This document shows, in pieces, positions 19,956 to 29,904 of a DNA stretch of 64,000 nucleotides (position 1 is the stretch's first letter; each line of letters starts with the position of its first letter). Made by a program: the position numbers and the translations under genes. Source of the stretch: Ceratothoa steindachneri. Taxonomy: Eukaryota; Arthropoda; Malacostraca; Isopoda; Cymothoidae. The notes beneath the pieces are model-generated. The model had not been told where the DNA came from and did not search any database. It saw only the letters and a list, made by a program, of their open reading frames with translations. The stretch lies in the NCBI GenBank assembly GCA_963969495.1, contig OZ018328.1, forward strand, positions 4,455,886-4,519,885, in the 5' to 3' direction.

Positions 19956-20609
19956 CTAGTTTCCCACCCGTAAGGACCTAATCACACTATCCAGCTCCCC
20001 CCATAGAACCTCAACACCTGCCCAACTAAGATGGAGCCCATCCATCGCATACAACCTCCTATTCCCGTAAAACCCTCCCCAGACATCTACAAACACCAAT
20101 CCTAACTCCTCACACAGTCCTTTCACAAATTCATTCAAACCAATTGCACGCGACAACCATTCTACCCCCACATCCAATCTTGGAAGCACACCAGAAACAA
20201 CACCTTTTACCCTGCTTTTACTCATCCTTTCAACTAACCTTTTATACTGCTCACGTAACTCACATGTACCCACCTTCTTTACATCATTCACTCCCACATG
20301 CGTAATCACAACCTCATCCCTCTCACACCCAGAAACCAGCCTATCATAACTCTCACAAACATCACTTACACCAGCACCCGGCAGACAAACTCTCATTCCC
20401 TTCCACTTGCTATCACTCAACTTCCTATCTAAATACCTAATCTGAGAGTCACCCACTAGCACCTCAGTCATTCTCCTATTCTGTCTTGGCCTAACATTAC
20501 CCTCCCTCCTGCTCTCAGTCACACTACCACCCATCCTGCTTTCATCCACAATCACACCAGGCAAATCACTTTCACACTCTTCCTCTCTCAGGACATTGAA
20601 TCTGTTAGT
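19956..20609 (-). pseudogene. Element C ORF1, C-terminal part: SGNH esterase domain
   Basis: From TNRFNVLREEE on, the minus frame gives TEVLVGDSQIRYLDRKL (Ser), CLPGAGVSDV, THVGVNDVKKVGT (Asn), VFVDVWGGFYGNRR and YAMDGLHLSWAGV (Asp-His), ending SLRVGN. All esterase blocks are present. The apparent N-terminal residues before TNRF come from the tail of element D. The upstream part of the same ORF1 is at 21578-21938. Confidence 0.85.
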
Positions 20610-20633
20610 CATAAGAACATAAGAACATAAGAA
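20610..20633 (-). repeat. Element D tail: (TTCTTATG)3 in sense
   Basis: Three exact 8-bp units, written cataagaa on the plus strand. Same unit length and copy number as the tail of element B, with one base changed. Confidence 0.9.
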
Positions 20634-20873
20634 AAGAAGGAGACTGCAAAAGACCATTCATGGCCTACACTTGGCAGCTCCTGTTCCATTCAACACACAA
20701 AAGATTTCTTACCAGAGAAAAGTCATCAACATTGTCACTCTTAACAGGAGTTCGTCAGATCTAATCTACAATATACATAAAATGCATCCAGAGGATTATG
20801 TCCATTCATGCAACCGCAAAATATAATCTTCCCACTCCTTAGAAAAATATATACATATGTACATAAAAAAAAG

Positions 20874-21577
20874 TCAGTCCCATCTAGCAGCTTCATCCAT
20901 ATATTTATCTAATTTATTCTTAAAATTACCCAGAGAGGAGGCTTCTATCACATGCCTAGTGAGCCTATTCCATTCATCTACCACACGATTTGTAAACCAA
21001 TTCCTCCCAATCTCCTTCCTAAACCTATACTTATCAAGCTTAAACCCATTGCTTCGTGTTCTGTCATGTTCACTAAGTATAAGAACCTTACCCAGATCCC
21101 CTTTATTATATCCTTTTACCCATTTGAAGACTTCAATCAATTCCCCTCTGACTCTTCTCCTTTCCAATGTATGTAGATTTAGTTTTCTGAGCCTTTCACC
21201 ATAAGGTAAGTTCCTTAGCCCACCAATCATCTTTGTCATCCTTCTCTGCACAGACTCAAGCAAATCAATATCCTTCCTATAATATGGTGACCAAAATTGT
21301 ACTGCATAGTCTAGATGAGGCCTAACTAGCGCCAGATACAGTGACTTCACTTTTCTAAGTAGTCTTTCATGTGGGACTGTGTCAAATGCTTTTGCATAGT
21401 CCAGGAAAATGATATCCACTGGTAAGCAGTGACTGAGAGCCTCTGTCTATATATCCAGCGCTTCTAAGAGATTTGTTACTGTGGATTTTCCCTTAGAGAA
21501 ACCATGTTGTTGGACACATCTAAGATTATTGGCTTTGATATGTTGTATCATTGCCTCTGAGATAATTCTCTCTAGCA
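20874..21577 (-). pseudogene. Element D RT fragment with internal deletion
   Basis: Starts inside RT (LLERIISEAMIQHIKANN, QQHGFSKGKSTVTNLLEA). An in-frame TAG follows LDI (21447-21449), then [18 protein letters not shown] (motif A). After KVKSL the frame jumps straight to ALVRPHLDYAVQFWSP, so the segment holding the GVPQGS and YADD-type motifs is deleted. C-terminus: VQRRMTKMIGGLRNLPY, NKLDKYMDEAARWD. It cannot encode an active RT. Confidence 0.85.
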
Positions 21578-21938
21578 ACCTAACAGGTTCTATGTCCCTC
21601 TCATTCACACACCTAACCTGTCCTAACTTATCTATCCTATCCATTTTCACCCACCATTCATCATCACTCACAACTTCCACACTGTTCCCAGTCCTAGCCC
21701 TATCTTCCACCCTCTTAGCACTAATCTCACCCTTCAATCGCACACTTGCATCTCTTCTCACCTCAAACACCAAATCATTCAACCTCTTACATTCCCCACT
21801 CAACCTCCTAACCTCCCCTTCCAGAAAACACACACGGCATTCAGTTACATTCACTCTCCTTTCAACTCCACATGCATCACACACCACATACACACTACTT
21901 TCAAACGGCATGCTCTCACCATCTATACAAACAGCCAT
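21578..21938 (-). pseudogene. Element C ORF1, N-terminal zinc-binding part
   Basis: ATG at 21938. A Cys cluster CDACGVERRVNVTECRVC (CX2CX10CX2C) is followed by a Leu/Arg heptad-rich stretch (EVRRLSGECKRLNDLVFEV) and a linker ending NERDIEPVRL. This parallels element A ORF1, where a similar Cys cluster and QRDTEPISL precede the esterase domain. The frame runs by chance into element D RT sequence. Confidence 0.8.
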
Positions 21939-22184
21939 ACTCTCAGAAATTTACTAAGGAAAAAGTTAACACTCACCAAAAAAAATTCTTGCTCAGGATT
22001 GCTGCCAGTTATCTTCCCCAAAAGTATTAATCACTAATGTATTTATTACACAGTGATTGATGTATTAAATAAATACAAGAAAAACTATACACCCAAATCA
22101 GTATTATATCCCAATCTTACAATGAGAATCAAGAGCTTCCTGCAAGACAACCTTCCAGAACAAAGCCAGACAGCCAACTGGACA

Positions 22185-22536
22185 AAGCCAGACAGCCAAC
22201 TGCATGTTTTCAAGCGCAGATTGGATGATTATATGGGGATGGAGGGTTAATTTCTTACTTTTTGGTATGTGGATATGTTTCTTGACATTCCTGTGGATGC
22301 AGTTTCTTTTTATTGTATATTTTGGGGGATTTTGTTTTTGACAGACTCCTATGGAGGCTTTAAATTATATATTGTAGATGCATGGTTGGACATTCCTATG
22401 GATTGTTAAATTGTATATTGTAGATGCATGATCTGACAAAATCCTATGGATGCATTATGTGGATGGGATTTGATGGATACGGATGACCTTTGATAGGCCC
22501 TTGTGGCTTTTGTCATCCGTGAAATTATGTTATGTT
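22185..22536 (+). mobile_element. Fragment F: 3' end of an element A-type LINE
   Basis: The last codons (VFKRRLDDYMGMEG, compare VFKSRLDEFMGREG in element A) precede a stop near 22250, then a 3' UTR with a 9-bp stem-loop (22479-22520) and two ATGTT tail units. An 18-bp segment, aagccagacagccaactg, is duplicated in tandem just upstream (about 22162-22203). The 5' side is unrelated. Heavily 5'-truncated, non-coding. Confidence 0.75.
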
Positions 22537-23714
22537 ATCACTGACAAATATCATAAAGAGAAGGGGGCCCATCACAGATCCCTGTGGTACGCCACTTGTA
22601 ACTGGTTTCCAACATGATGCTGTACCACTTACTACCACTCTTTGCCTACGCTCCGTCAAAAAACCACGGATCCGCTGCAGGAGGTCATCGACGATACCAA
22701 GTGACTTCACTTTTCTAAGTAGTCTTTCATGTGGGACTGTGTTAAATGCTTTTGCATAGTCCAGGAAAATGATATCCACTGGTAAGCAGTGACTGAGAGC
22801 CTCTGTCTATATATCCAGCGCTTCTAAGAGATTTGTTACTGTGGATTTTCCCTTAGAGAAACCATGTTGTTGGACATCTCTAAGATTATTGGCTTTGATA
22901 TGTTGTATCATTGCCTCTGAGATAATTCTCTCTAGCATCTTGCATATTATTGAGGTTAGAGATACTGGGCGATAGTTGGCTGGGTCAGCCTTATTTCCCT
23001 TTTTGTAAATGGGAATGATGTTCGCTTCCCTCCACTGTTCTGGAAGCTCGGAGTTGGTGATGCTGGATTGGAATATTGCTGTTAGAGGTTTGGTTATTTC
23101 CTTTGCTACTTCTCTAAGAACTCTAGGGTGTAGCTCGTCGTTTCCCAGAGATTTATCAGTTCGAAGTGAATTCAGTTGCTTAAAAATCACGCTCTCTGTA
23201 ATTTCTATTGTTCCTAGTGCCTCATACTGGAGGGGTTTAGGCTCAAAGTCTGGAATGTTAATTTTGTCCTCTTGTGTAAAGGTTTAAAGTATTGCTCATT
23301 TAGTGTTTCGGCTTTATCTTTATCGTCACTTACAAAGTTACCATGTGTATCCTTAAGGTCACCTACGTCAGTTCAAGTTTTCCTGCGGTTGTTGACATAG
23401 TTCGAAAAGGCTTTGTTATTGGTCTTGGCCTCCTTTGCTAATTTTTTTTCAAATTTCCTACGGGCCTGCCTTGATGCATGTGTAGCTGAATTTCTAGCTT
23501 CTGTGTAAGCTACCCAGTCAAGTTTGCTCTTTGTATTCAGATATCTTATCCATGCGTGGTACTTTTTCCTAGCTTTGCGGAAGGCATCCTTGTTAATCCA
23601 TAGTGGTTTGTTCTTACTCTTTAAATTTTTTGTTGGTATATGATCCCTCACTGCCTTCATGATTCTTGATTGTAGTATATCAATGGCTTCTTGTGTCGAC
23701 TTGCCCGCAAGCAA
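22537..23714 (-). pseudogene. Element E ORF2, linker and RT part
   Basis: Linker 23714-23373 (AGKSTQEAIDILQSRIM, NKPLWINKDAFRKARKKY). The RT part starts near 23300 after a stop or frame change: FKQLNSLRTDKSLGNDELH, NIIPIYKKGNKADPANYRP, VSLTSIICKMLERIISEA, QQHGFSKGKSTVTNLLEA, then an in-frame TAG (22807-22809), [18 protein letters not shown] (motif A with Asp to Asn), [17 protein letters not shown]. It ends at fragment F, before motif C. Nearly identical over 22701-22934 to element D (21341-21574), including the same TAG. Confidence 0.85.
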
Positions 23715-23720
23715 TTCGTC

Positions 23721-24560
23721 TCATTCAATGCTTAGATCTTCTCTCATTTTTTCATAGTCTGCCTGCTCATAGTTCCATATTGTCCTCTTCTTTTCCTGAG
23801 GTGTTGTGCAGAAGATGAATTTGAAGTCCAATCTGGCATGATCACTTGCTCCTAGTGGCTCATGATGTACTAGTTGTTCAATCATTTGTTGCTCATTACT
23901 AAACACAAGATCATCTAATGTTGGAGTCTGCTCATTTCTATATCTGGTTGGCTGGGTGATGTGCTGATGTAAATATATATCTCGTACACATTCAACAAAT
24001 CTGGATGCAGGATTGTCTGGATTTTCTATGTTCGGCGTTTGAGGTGATGGGTTCCAGGTGATGCTCAGATGATTAAAATCTCCTGTGATGAGTAGATGAG
24101 TTTTCCGTTTGTTAGTTGCCCACCTGAGAGTATCATGTAACGCTGTGTCTCGTGTAGTTGCAAGTAGAAGCGAACCGGATCTATAGATGACCCCTAAAAG
24201 CAAGTTGTTGTTGTGACTTCCCTGTATAGTTACCCATGTGCAGTCTTGGAATGAGTCCATTGGTGGCTTGATCTGTTTAGCATTAAGTGTAGATCTTACA
24301 TATATACATGTCCCTCTGGTATTTTCTGCATATAAATCACTGGTGAATATATCGTATCCCTGAATTTGTATAACAGATAACTCTGGCACTTCCCCATGTT
24401 TGGGTTTAATTTCTGTTATTAGTATTACATCATATTGCTTGTCATTTACTAAAGCACAGAGCTCGTCATATTTGTTCATAAGTGAGTTATCTGTATTGGT
24501 ATAGGATATTCTTAGTTCTGTTCGCTTGTTTCCACCACTTTTCTCTTTCTTATTATCCAC
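23721..24560 (-). pseudogene. Element E ORF2 N-terminus: EEP endonuclease
   Basis: ATG at 24560 lies inside ORF1, with a 49-nt overlap in another frame. ISYTNTDNSLMNKYDEL (Asn region), DVILITEIKPKHGE (Glu), GTCIYVRSTLNAK, LLLGVIYRSGSLLL, HLLITGDFNHLSITW (Asp, Asn), GASDHARLDF (Asp-His). All catalytic motifs of the endonuclease are present. The frame stops at 23721 (after REDLSIE); the linker resumes after a 6-bp gap at 23714, so one stop separates them. Confidence 0.85.
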
Positions 24561-25615
24561 CTTTTGTTTGGTTGTTTTACTCGTTGGTCCTTCAGTTGTT
24601 CCCTCAAGTTTTTTGACTCCTCCAATTGTTTCTTGGTTAGGTCAGGACGTATATAAATCTGGTTGTGGATAGGGTGCGAGCTATTACGTATTTCTTTGGC
24701 CTTGATCAATATCTGCATCCTCTCACTTAAGCTGGCCATTGTTATCCTGAGTAGTCGGGCACGTTCACAGTTTGGCTTTCCCATCCTTTGTGCATTATTG
24801 ATGTTGATCTTAAGTTTAAACTCTTCCTGAATAAGTTCGGTTACCCTGTTTATGTCACCCTTCTTGGAGTTTGTCTCAGGTAGATTATGTATGATAAGGT
24901 TGAATTTTCTAGCTTCTTGGTCTTCCTTCTCATTCAATTTCAGATCTACTTTGTCAGTCAATGATTTTGTTACTGTGTCAGTTGTTTTGCTGACTATTTG
25001 CTCAATTAGCTGTTCTTCAGTTAATCTCCCAAGCCCTGTCTGTTGCAGGTTTACCTCTAAGCACTGCTGTGTTTCCTCTAGTCGAAGAATTCTGGCTTCT
25101 AAAGAGATGTTGTTGTCACTCAGTTCTCCCACTTTCTCTTCTAGGTTCATCTTCACATCGCTTAGTTCTTGGCTCACTTGATTTATTTTCTCATTTACCT
25201 TCTGTATTTCACCTGTCATTGCTACTATAATCTGGTAGAGCTTTTTCGCCCCCCTTTTGCAGTTTTGGCAGTACCAGTGGCATTCGTCTGGTTCATCTGT
25301 TAATACTTGGTACAGGCTGTCAGAAACTTTTGCGCATTTTGTGTGGAACCAGAGTACACATATTTCACATTCTATGGCCTTGTCACTCTCTTTTACCAAC
25401 TCACCGCATTCACCGCACTTATATGCTTCCCCTTTAGGGATAGTGTTATCTTTATCCATGTTCTTCTTATTATTTGTGGCATTTCTTTTGCCATTACATT
25501 CGGTTTTAAGCGTACTCACATTAGCGCGACGGCGTCCACCTTCCGCCATCTTGGAGTCTTTGTTTACCTTTTGTTTCGACGTCGCCGTGGCTGTGTTTTT
25601 TTTTAAACAGGGCAA
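24512..25615 (-). CDS. Element E ORF1: PHD finger, coiled coil, RNA-binding region
   Basis: 367 residues, uninterrupted. A PHD finger spans residues 67-119 with the full C4HC3 set (Cys67, 70, 83, 86, His91, Cys94, Cys116, Cys119), including WFHTKC. A coiled coil (about 125-190) follows, then an RRM-like region (FNLIIHNLPETNSKKGD, about 238-255; ERARLLRITMASLSERM) and a basic C-terminus (QIYIRPDLTKKQLEESK). This matches the PHD-containing ORF1 type known from CR1-like LINEs; it should bind element RNA and possibly histone tails. A second in-frame Met at residue 23 (MAEGGRRR) could be the real start. Confidence 0.88.
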   Translation of the reverse strand: MPCLKKNTATATSKQKVNKDSKMAEGGRRRANVSTLKTECNGKRNATNNKKNMDKDNTIPKGEAYKCGECGELVKESDKAIECEICVLWFHTKCAKVSDSLYQVLTDEPDECHWYCQNCKRGAKKLYQIIVAMTGEIQKVNEKINQVSQELSDVKMNLEEKVGELSDNNISLEARILRLEETQQCLEVNLQQTGLGRLTEEQLIEQIVSKTTDTVTKSLTDKVDLKLNEKEDQEARKFNLIIHNLPETNSKKGDINRVTELIQEEFKLKININNAQRMGKPNCERARLLRITMASLSERMQILIKAKEIRNSSHPIHNQIYIRPDLTKKQLEESKNLREQLKDQRVKQPNKRWIIRKRKVVETSEQN

Positions 25616-25807
25616 AAAATTGGGTCTTTGTGGCGAAATAATACTGTCCGTTTATATCACATTCGCTTCAACAATAACTTAATTCCTTTTCTTTGTTCAC
25701 AAATCGTGTTCAAGTTTCACAAAAATCATTCAAAACACAGAATTTGTAGGGAGCTTTGCGCACATCCGTCCGCACTCAACTAATGGGTTATCCCAGCAGC
25801 AGACTCA

Positions 25808-25882
25808 AAGTATTTATAGAATGCTTTGAGGATAACTTTTTGACTCAATTTGTTAATAAGCCAACAAGGGGTGCCAATATAT
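25808..25882 (+). pseudogene. Short plus-strand endonuclease fragment of the A family
   Basis: Reads FIECFEDNFLTQFVNKPTRG, nearly identical to part of the element A endonuclease (FIECFEDNFLNQFVNEPTR). Only about 25 residues remain, between the 5' end of element E and the truncated 3' end of minus-strand copy G. Confidence 0.8.
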
Positions 25883-27956
25883 TTCCAGTCTGCACCTTTG
25901 TTTTTTAATCTTTAAGTGGTGGCCTCTAGTTCTATTACTACCTTCTAACTCAAATAACTTGCTGAAATCCAATTTATCCATCCCAGAAAAGATTTTAAAA
26001 AGCTCAATCATATCTCCCCTCACACACCTTTGTTCAAATGAAAACATATTTAATACCCTCAGCCTATCTTCATATTCAAGGTGCTTCAGGGATGGTATTA
26101 TTTTTGTTGCCCTCCTTTGTACTGACTCTAATAAGTTTATATCATGTCTAAAATATGGTGACCATGCCTGTATACAGTACTCTAAATGTGGCCTGACATA
26201 AGAGTTGTATAGTTTAAGGATGACCTCCTTACTCTTGTAGCTAACATTTCTTTTAATGTAACCTAGCACCCTATTTGCTCTATTTTTTGCCTCAATACAC
26301 TGCTTTGAAAATTTCAGTGACCTATCTACTACTACTCCTAAGTCCTTCTCATCTTCAACTGAATTAAGCCAATACCCATCCATCTCATAGCTAAATTCCC
26401 TATTATCTCTCCCCATGTTAATAACTTTGCATTTATTCAGGTTAAAAGTCATTTGCCACTTCTGAGCCCAAGCTAACAACTTATTTAAGTCACCCTGCAC
26501 TTTAAAGCTACCCTCAACCTCTTTGACTACAGCTGCCAATTTAGTGTCATCAGCAAAAATTGACACTTTGCTATTTACACCTTGCCCAAGATCATTTACA
26601 TAGATTATAAATAATAAAGGGCCTAAAACTGATCCCTGAGGTACGCCACTAATAACATTCCTCCACTCTGACCTCACTCCATTCAGTACAACTCTCTGTT
26701 TCCTATTTTTCAGCCATTCAGTTATCCAATTTAAAACATTCCCACATATCCCATGCAGCTTGAATTTATGAACTAGTCTTCTATGTGGAACCTTATCAAA
26801 AGCTTTGCTGAAATCTAAGTAGATCACATCAACTTTCTCACCCCTATCTAATTCTTTAGTTACATAATCCATAAAATCCAGTAAATTAGTTAAACACGAT
26901 CTACCTTTTCTAAAACCATGCTGAGCATCATTAATTTACCTGCTACTCTCTAGATGATCAGAAATTCCCTTCTTAACCATCTTCTCAATAATTTTACAGA
27001 CTATAGAAGTTAAACTTACCGGTCCTATTGTTATTTGGATCCTCTTTGCTTCCCTTTTTAAAAATTGGCACTACATTTGCCAATTTCCAATCATTTGGTA
27101 TTTCTCCAGACTCTAGTGATCTAATAAATATCTTCTCAAGAGCTACTGCAATACTTTCTACACCTTCTTTGAGTATCCTAGAATGAATGTTGTCAGGGCC
27201 AGATGCCTTACTAGTATTTAACTGCATTATAAGCCCTTTAATTTTTTCTCTGTCTATATTAATAGAATTTATCACTACTTCCCTTGACCTAGAATTATCA
27301 TCAATTAATCTAACTGGTTTCTCTTCTGTGAATACTGAAGCAAAATGATCATTAAGGACCTCTACTATTTCCTCATCAGATTCTTTCAAAACCCCTTCAT
27401 ATTTAATAGGCCCTATTTTATCACTGTTAGATTTATTATTGATTCTATAATAGCTAAAGAATATTTTAGGATCTTTATTATTATTTTTAGCTAAATTAAT
27501 TTCGGCTGTCCTTTTGGTCTTCTTAATAATCTTATTTAGTTCATTTCTGGTTGACCTATAATGGTTTAAATTATCTAAACTACTCTCACTTTGTAATCTC
27601 TGGTATGCCCTTTTTTTCTCTGAAACTTTATTAGCTATTTCTTGATTCCACCATAATGGTTTCCTACATTTCTTCCTAATAGACTTCATCGGGATACATT
27701 GTTCCTGAACCATGTTTAATATAGTCTTAAAAATATCCCACATCTCATAAGTATTCTTTCCATGGAATTCTATATCCCACCTAATCTGATTTAGCATGCT
27801 GCGTAATTTATCGTAATCTCCCCTATAAAAATTTGGAATTTGTGTGGAGTTTGTTGTTGTTCTACCCTTAACTATTTGCAAATTAAACCGAACCATCGGA
27901 TGATCACTGTTTCCCAATGATTCCTCTACACTCAAACCTTTCAAATACAAAGAAAG
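25883..27956 (-). mobile_element. LINE G (minus): truncated A-family copy, end of endonuclease through RT
   Basis: Begins at the end of the endonuclease (LSVEESLGNSDHPMVRF), then the linker (KKCRKPLWWNQEIANKV), RT with NTSKASGPDNIHSRIL, VVPIFKKGSKEDPNN, a frameshift near 27020 and a stop near 26938, then DFSKAFDKVPHRRL, GVPQGSVLGPLLF, FADDTKLAAV, RPHLEYCIQAWSP and KIIPSLKHLEY. It ends abruptly in KIKKQRCRLE, short of the normal C-terminus, and has no 3' UTR or tail. Truncation at both ends is atypical for simple target-primed insertion. Its left neighbour is gypsy gag sequence at 27957 (in sense, upstream). Confidence 0.85.
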
Positions 27957-28190
27957 GGGCCATTTGAAGAGAGATTGTCCGAAGTTGAATGGAGGAGCAA
28001 ATGCTGGATGAAGGGAGTGGAGGATACACATGTGGTAACTGTGGAAAGGCTGGTCACTATGCGAGGGTATGTCATGACTAGAGGAATGTATGTAGCTATT
28101 GTGCGGTGGAAGGGCATTCGAGTGAAAGGTGTTGGATTAGACTGAGCGCACAAGGTGTAAATGGAAAGTCTGAAGCGGGAAACTGAATTG
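27957..28190 (+). pseudogene. Gypsy gag C-terminus: three CCHC zinc knuckles
   Basis: A partial knuckle (GHLKRDCPKLNG, 27965-28000) in one frame; after a frameshift two complete CX2CX4HX4C knuckles, CGNCGKAGHYARVC and CSYCAVEGHSSERC (about 28035-28140), separated by a TAG. Such knuckles bind element RNA in the nucleocapsid. The capsid part is absent; LINE G begins immediately upstream. Confidence 0.8.
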
Positions 28191-28224
28191 TAAGAAGGTA
28201 TCTGGTGAAGTATCCTTTGGGTGA

Positions 28225-29112
28225 ATGAGTGCAGGCAATGTGTTGGTAAGTCTGTCTAGTGTGAAAGTGCTGTCTGGTAGGAAGTATGAGTGTCTGAGTG
28301 TAAAGGTTGAATTGTACGAGATTGAATGTTTGGCTTTGATAGATTATGGGTGCAAGACGAGCTTGGTATATAAGGACATTTATGACAAGCTGAATGATAA
28401 AGCCCTCCTGTCTGAATTTAAAGGTAGTTTTGTAGGGATTGGTGGTATGAGAGTACCAGTGATTGGAATGATAAGGTGAGCTGTTCAAATGCATGGTGTG
28501 TTGATGAATGAGTGTGAATTCTCTGTGATTGATAAGGTGAGTAGTGAGTATGGTGTGATTTTGGGCTATGATTTTATGAAAATGAATCGTATGGTTGTGC
28601 ATCCTGCGAGTGATCAGATTGAGAGAAAGATTGGTAAAAATGGGGTATATAAGTTGGATGTAGGGAAAGATGGTAGTGTTTTGAGGAGTGTGTTTAGCAG
28701 TATTGAGATGACTGCTATGGAGAGTGTAAGGCTTGTGAAGGGTGAAGAGGTGACTGTTAGAGTGAGTTGGAGTAAGAATGTGAGTGAGAACAATGTGTTA
28801 TTGGATGGAAAGGGTGCATCTTATAAGGTAAGGCGTGTTGCTTGTGTGTTTGATGGCTTGATGAGAATGAATGATCCTTTTGTATGTGTGCAGGTGGACC
28901 CCAGTGTGAAAGGACAGGTGAGGAGGATCCAAGTTGGCGATGTGCTGGGTCACCTATCCACTGTCAGTGAGGCAGGTTTGGATGATTGCACTGATGTCAG
29001 GGTGAATGTCATGAATGAAAAAACTTGTGAGTGGACGTATGATGAAGTGAAATTGGATGAATGTTTGACTGAGTATGAAAGGGAAGATGTGTATCGAATG
29101 CTATCTAAGTGA
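28225..29112 (+). pseudogene. Gypsy protease-like region (first copy, DYG in place of DTG)
   Basis: The frame from 28225 has CLALIDYGCKTSLVYKDIY, an aspartic-protease active-site loop with Thr replaced by Tyr, then FVGIGGMRVPVIG. A TGA at 28477-28479 interrupts; the next frame (28489-29112) continues EFSVIDKVSSEYGVILGYDFM, resembling the protease C-terminal GhhG motif, and then a spacer toward RT. The altered active site suggests it is not a working protease. Confidence 0.65.
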
Positions 29113-29900
29113 AAGGGGGTCCTCAGTAAAGGCGATCTGGATTTCTGGGTAGCAAACCTCCCAGAATTTAAGATTGTCCTGAAGGAGGGCACCCCAATCT
29201 ATCAGCGGCCGAGACATTTCCTGTGTCCAGTTGCTGATGAGATTGAGGAACAGTGTGTGGAATTAGAACGATTGGGGTTTATTGAACAAAGTGAGAGTGT
29301 AATGGAATAGTACAATTGTTCCTTACGTAAGCCCGATGGAAGATTGCATCTCTGTGTGGATTATCAGAAGGAATGAAAGAGGTTTCCAATGTGTGTGGTA
29401 TCTGAGTGTGTCTATAATGCATGGGATGAAGTGGTTTACAAAGCTGGATCTGGTACGGGGATATAACCAGATGCCCATTGCTAAGGAGAGCCGGCCAGTG
29501 ACTGCCTTTTCCTCTACAAAAAGGCAGTATCAGTTCCGGAACCTCAGCTTTGGGTTGCCTAATACTCTGGTGCCTTCCAGTGGGCAATGAATGTTATGTT
29601 GAGTAAGTTTGCAAGTAAGAATGTCAGTGTGTTTATACATGATATTTTTATTATGACTGAGAGTCTTGAGGAGCATATAAGATTGGTAAATGATGTGTTG
29701 AGAAAGTTGGAGTGTTGGTATGAAGGTGAAATTAGCGAAGTATGAATGGTTTGCGAAAGAAGTGGAATTCCTTTGGCATATGGTGAATGAGAATGGGTTA
29801 CGAAAGTCACCGAAGTATGTTGAGAAGGTGCAAATTTTCTGAAATTGGTGACTATAAAGCAGCTCAAGTCGTTTCTGGGTTTGATTTAGATTCAACAAAA
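29113..29900 (+). pseudogene. Gypsy reverse transcriptase, decayed
   Basis: GDLDFWVANLPEFKIVLKEG and TPIYQRPRHF lead into RT. NCSLRKPDGRLHLCVDY, then FTKLDLVRGYNQMPIAKES (motif A Asp), RPVTAFSSTKRQYQF, NLSFGLPN, then MNVMLSKFASKNVSVFI and HDIFIMTESLEEHIRLV, where the YxDD motif is changed (IHDIF). Multiple stops and frame changes. Gypsy-type by LDLVRGY..TAFS..FGL wording. Confidence 0.8.
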
Positions 29901-29904
29901 GTTT

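Larger units (their letters stand above)
20610..21577 (-). mobile_element. LINE D (minus), 5'-truncated and internally deleted, inserted in ORF1 of C
   Basis: Sense order: RT fragment 21577-20874, 3' UTR 20873-20634, and a tail of three cataagaa units on the plus strand (20610-20633), that is (TTCTTATG)3 in sense. Flanks are continuous ORF1 of element C: upstream ends ERDIEPVRL, downstream starts TNRFNVLRE, matching the uninterrupted order in element A. No target duplication is visible. Confidence 0.8.
18967..21940 (-). mobile_element. CR1-like LINE C (minus), split by elements A and D
   Basis: Pieces in sense order: ORF1 N-terminus 21938-21578, ORF1 remainder 20609-19956, ORF2 endonuclease 19857-18967, linker 10235-10081. 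Element D interrupts ORF1; element A interrupts ORF2. ORF1 protein is close to that of element A in the shared parts, so they are related families. The 3' half (RT) is not visible in the window. Confidence 0.7.
22537..25807 (-). mobile_element. CR1-like LINE E (minus) with PHD-finger ORF1
   Basis: Sense order: 5' UTR (25807-25616), ORF1 25615-24512, ORF2 24560-22537 (endonuclease, linker, RT start). ORF2 stops after MIFVSD in the palm, where the tail of fragment F begins, so its 3' end is missing. It carries several inactivating changes. Confidence 0.8.

Noticed and set aside
25257..25682. 141-codon plus-strand frame with hydrophobic runs
   Set aside because: Antisense of the PHD-finger ORF1 of element E, whose C4HC3 pattern is complete.
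25883..27956. Twin-priming inversion as an explanation for the opposite-strand fragment at 25808
   Set aside because: Twin priming inverts the 5' part next to a complete 3' end; here the 3' end is missing and the inverted piece lies at the wrong side.
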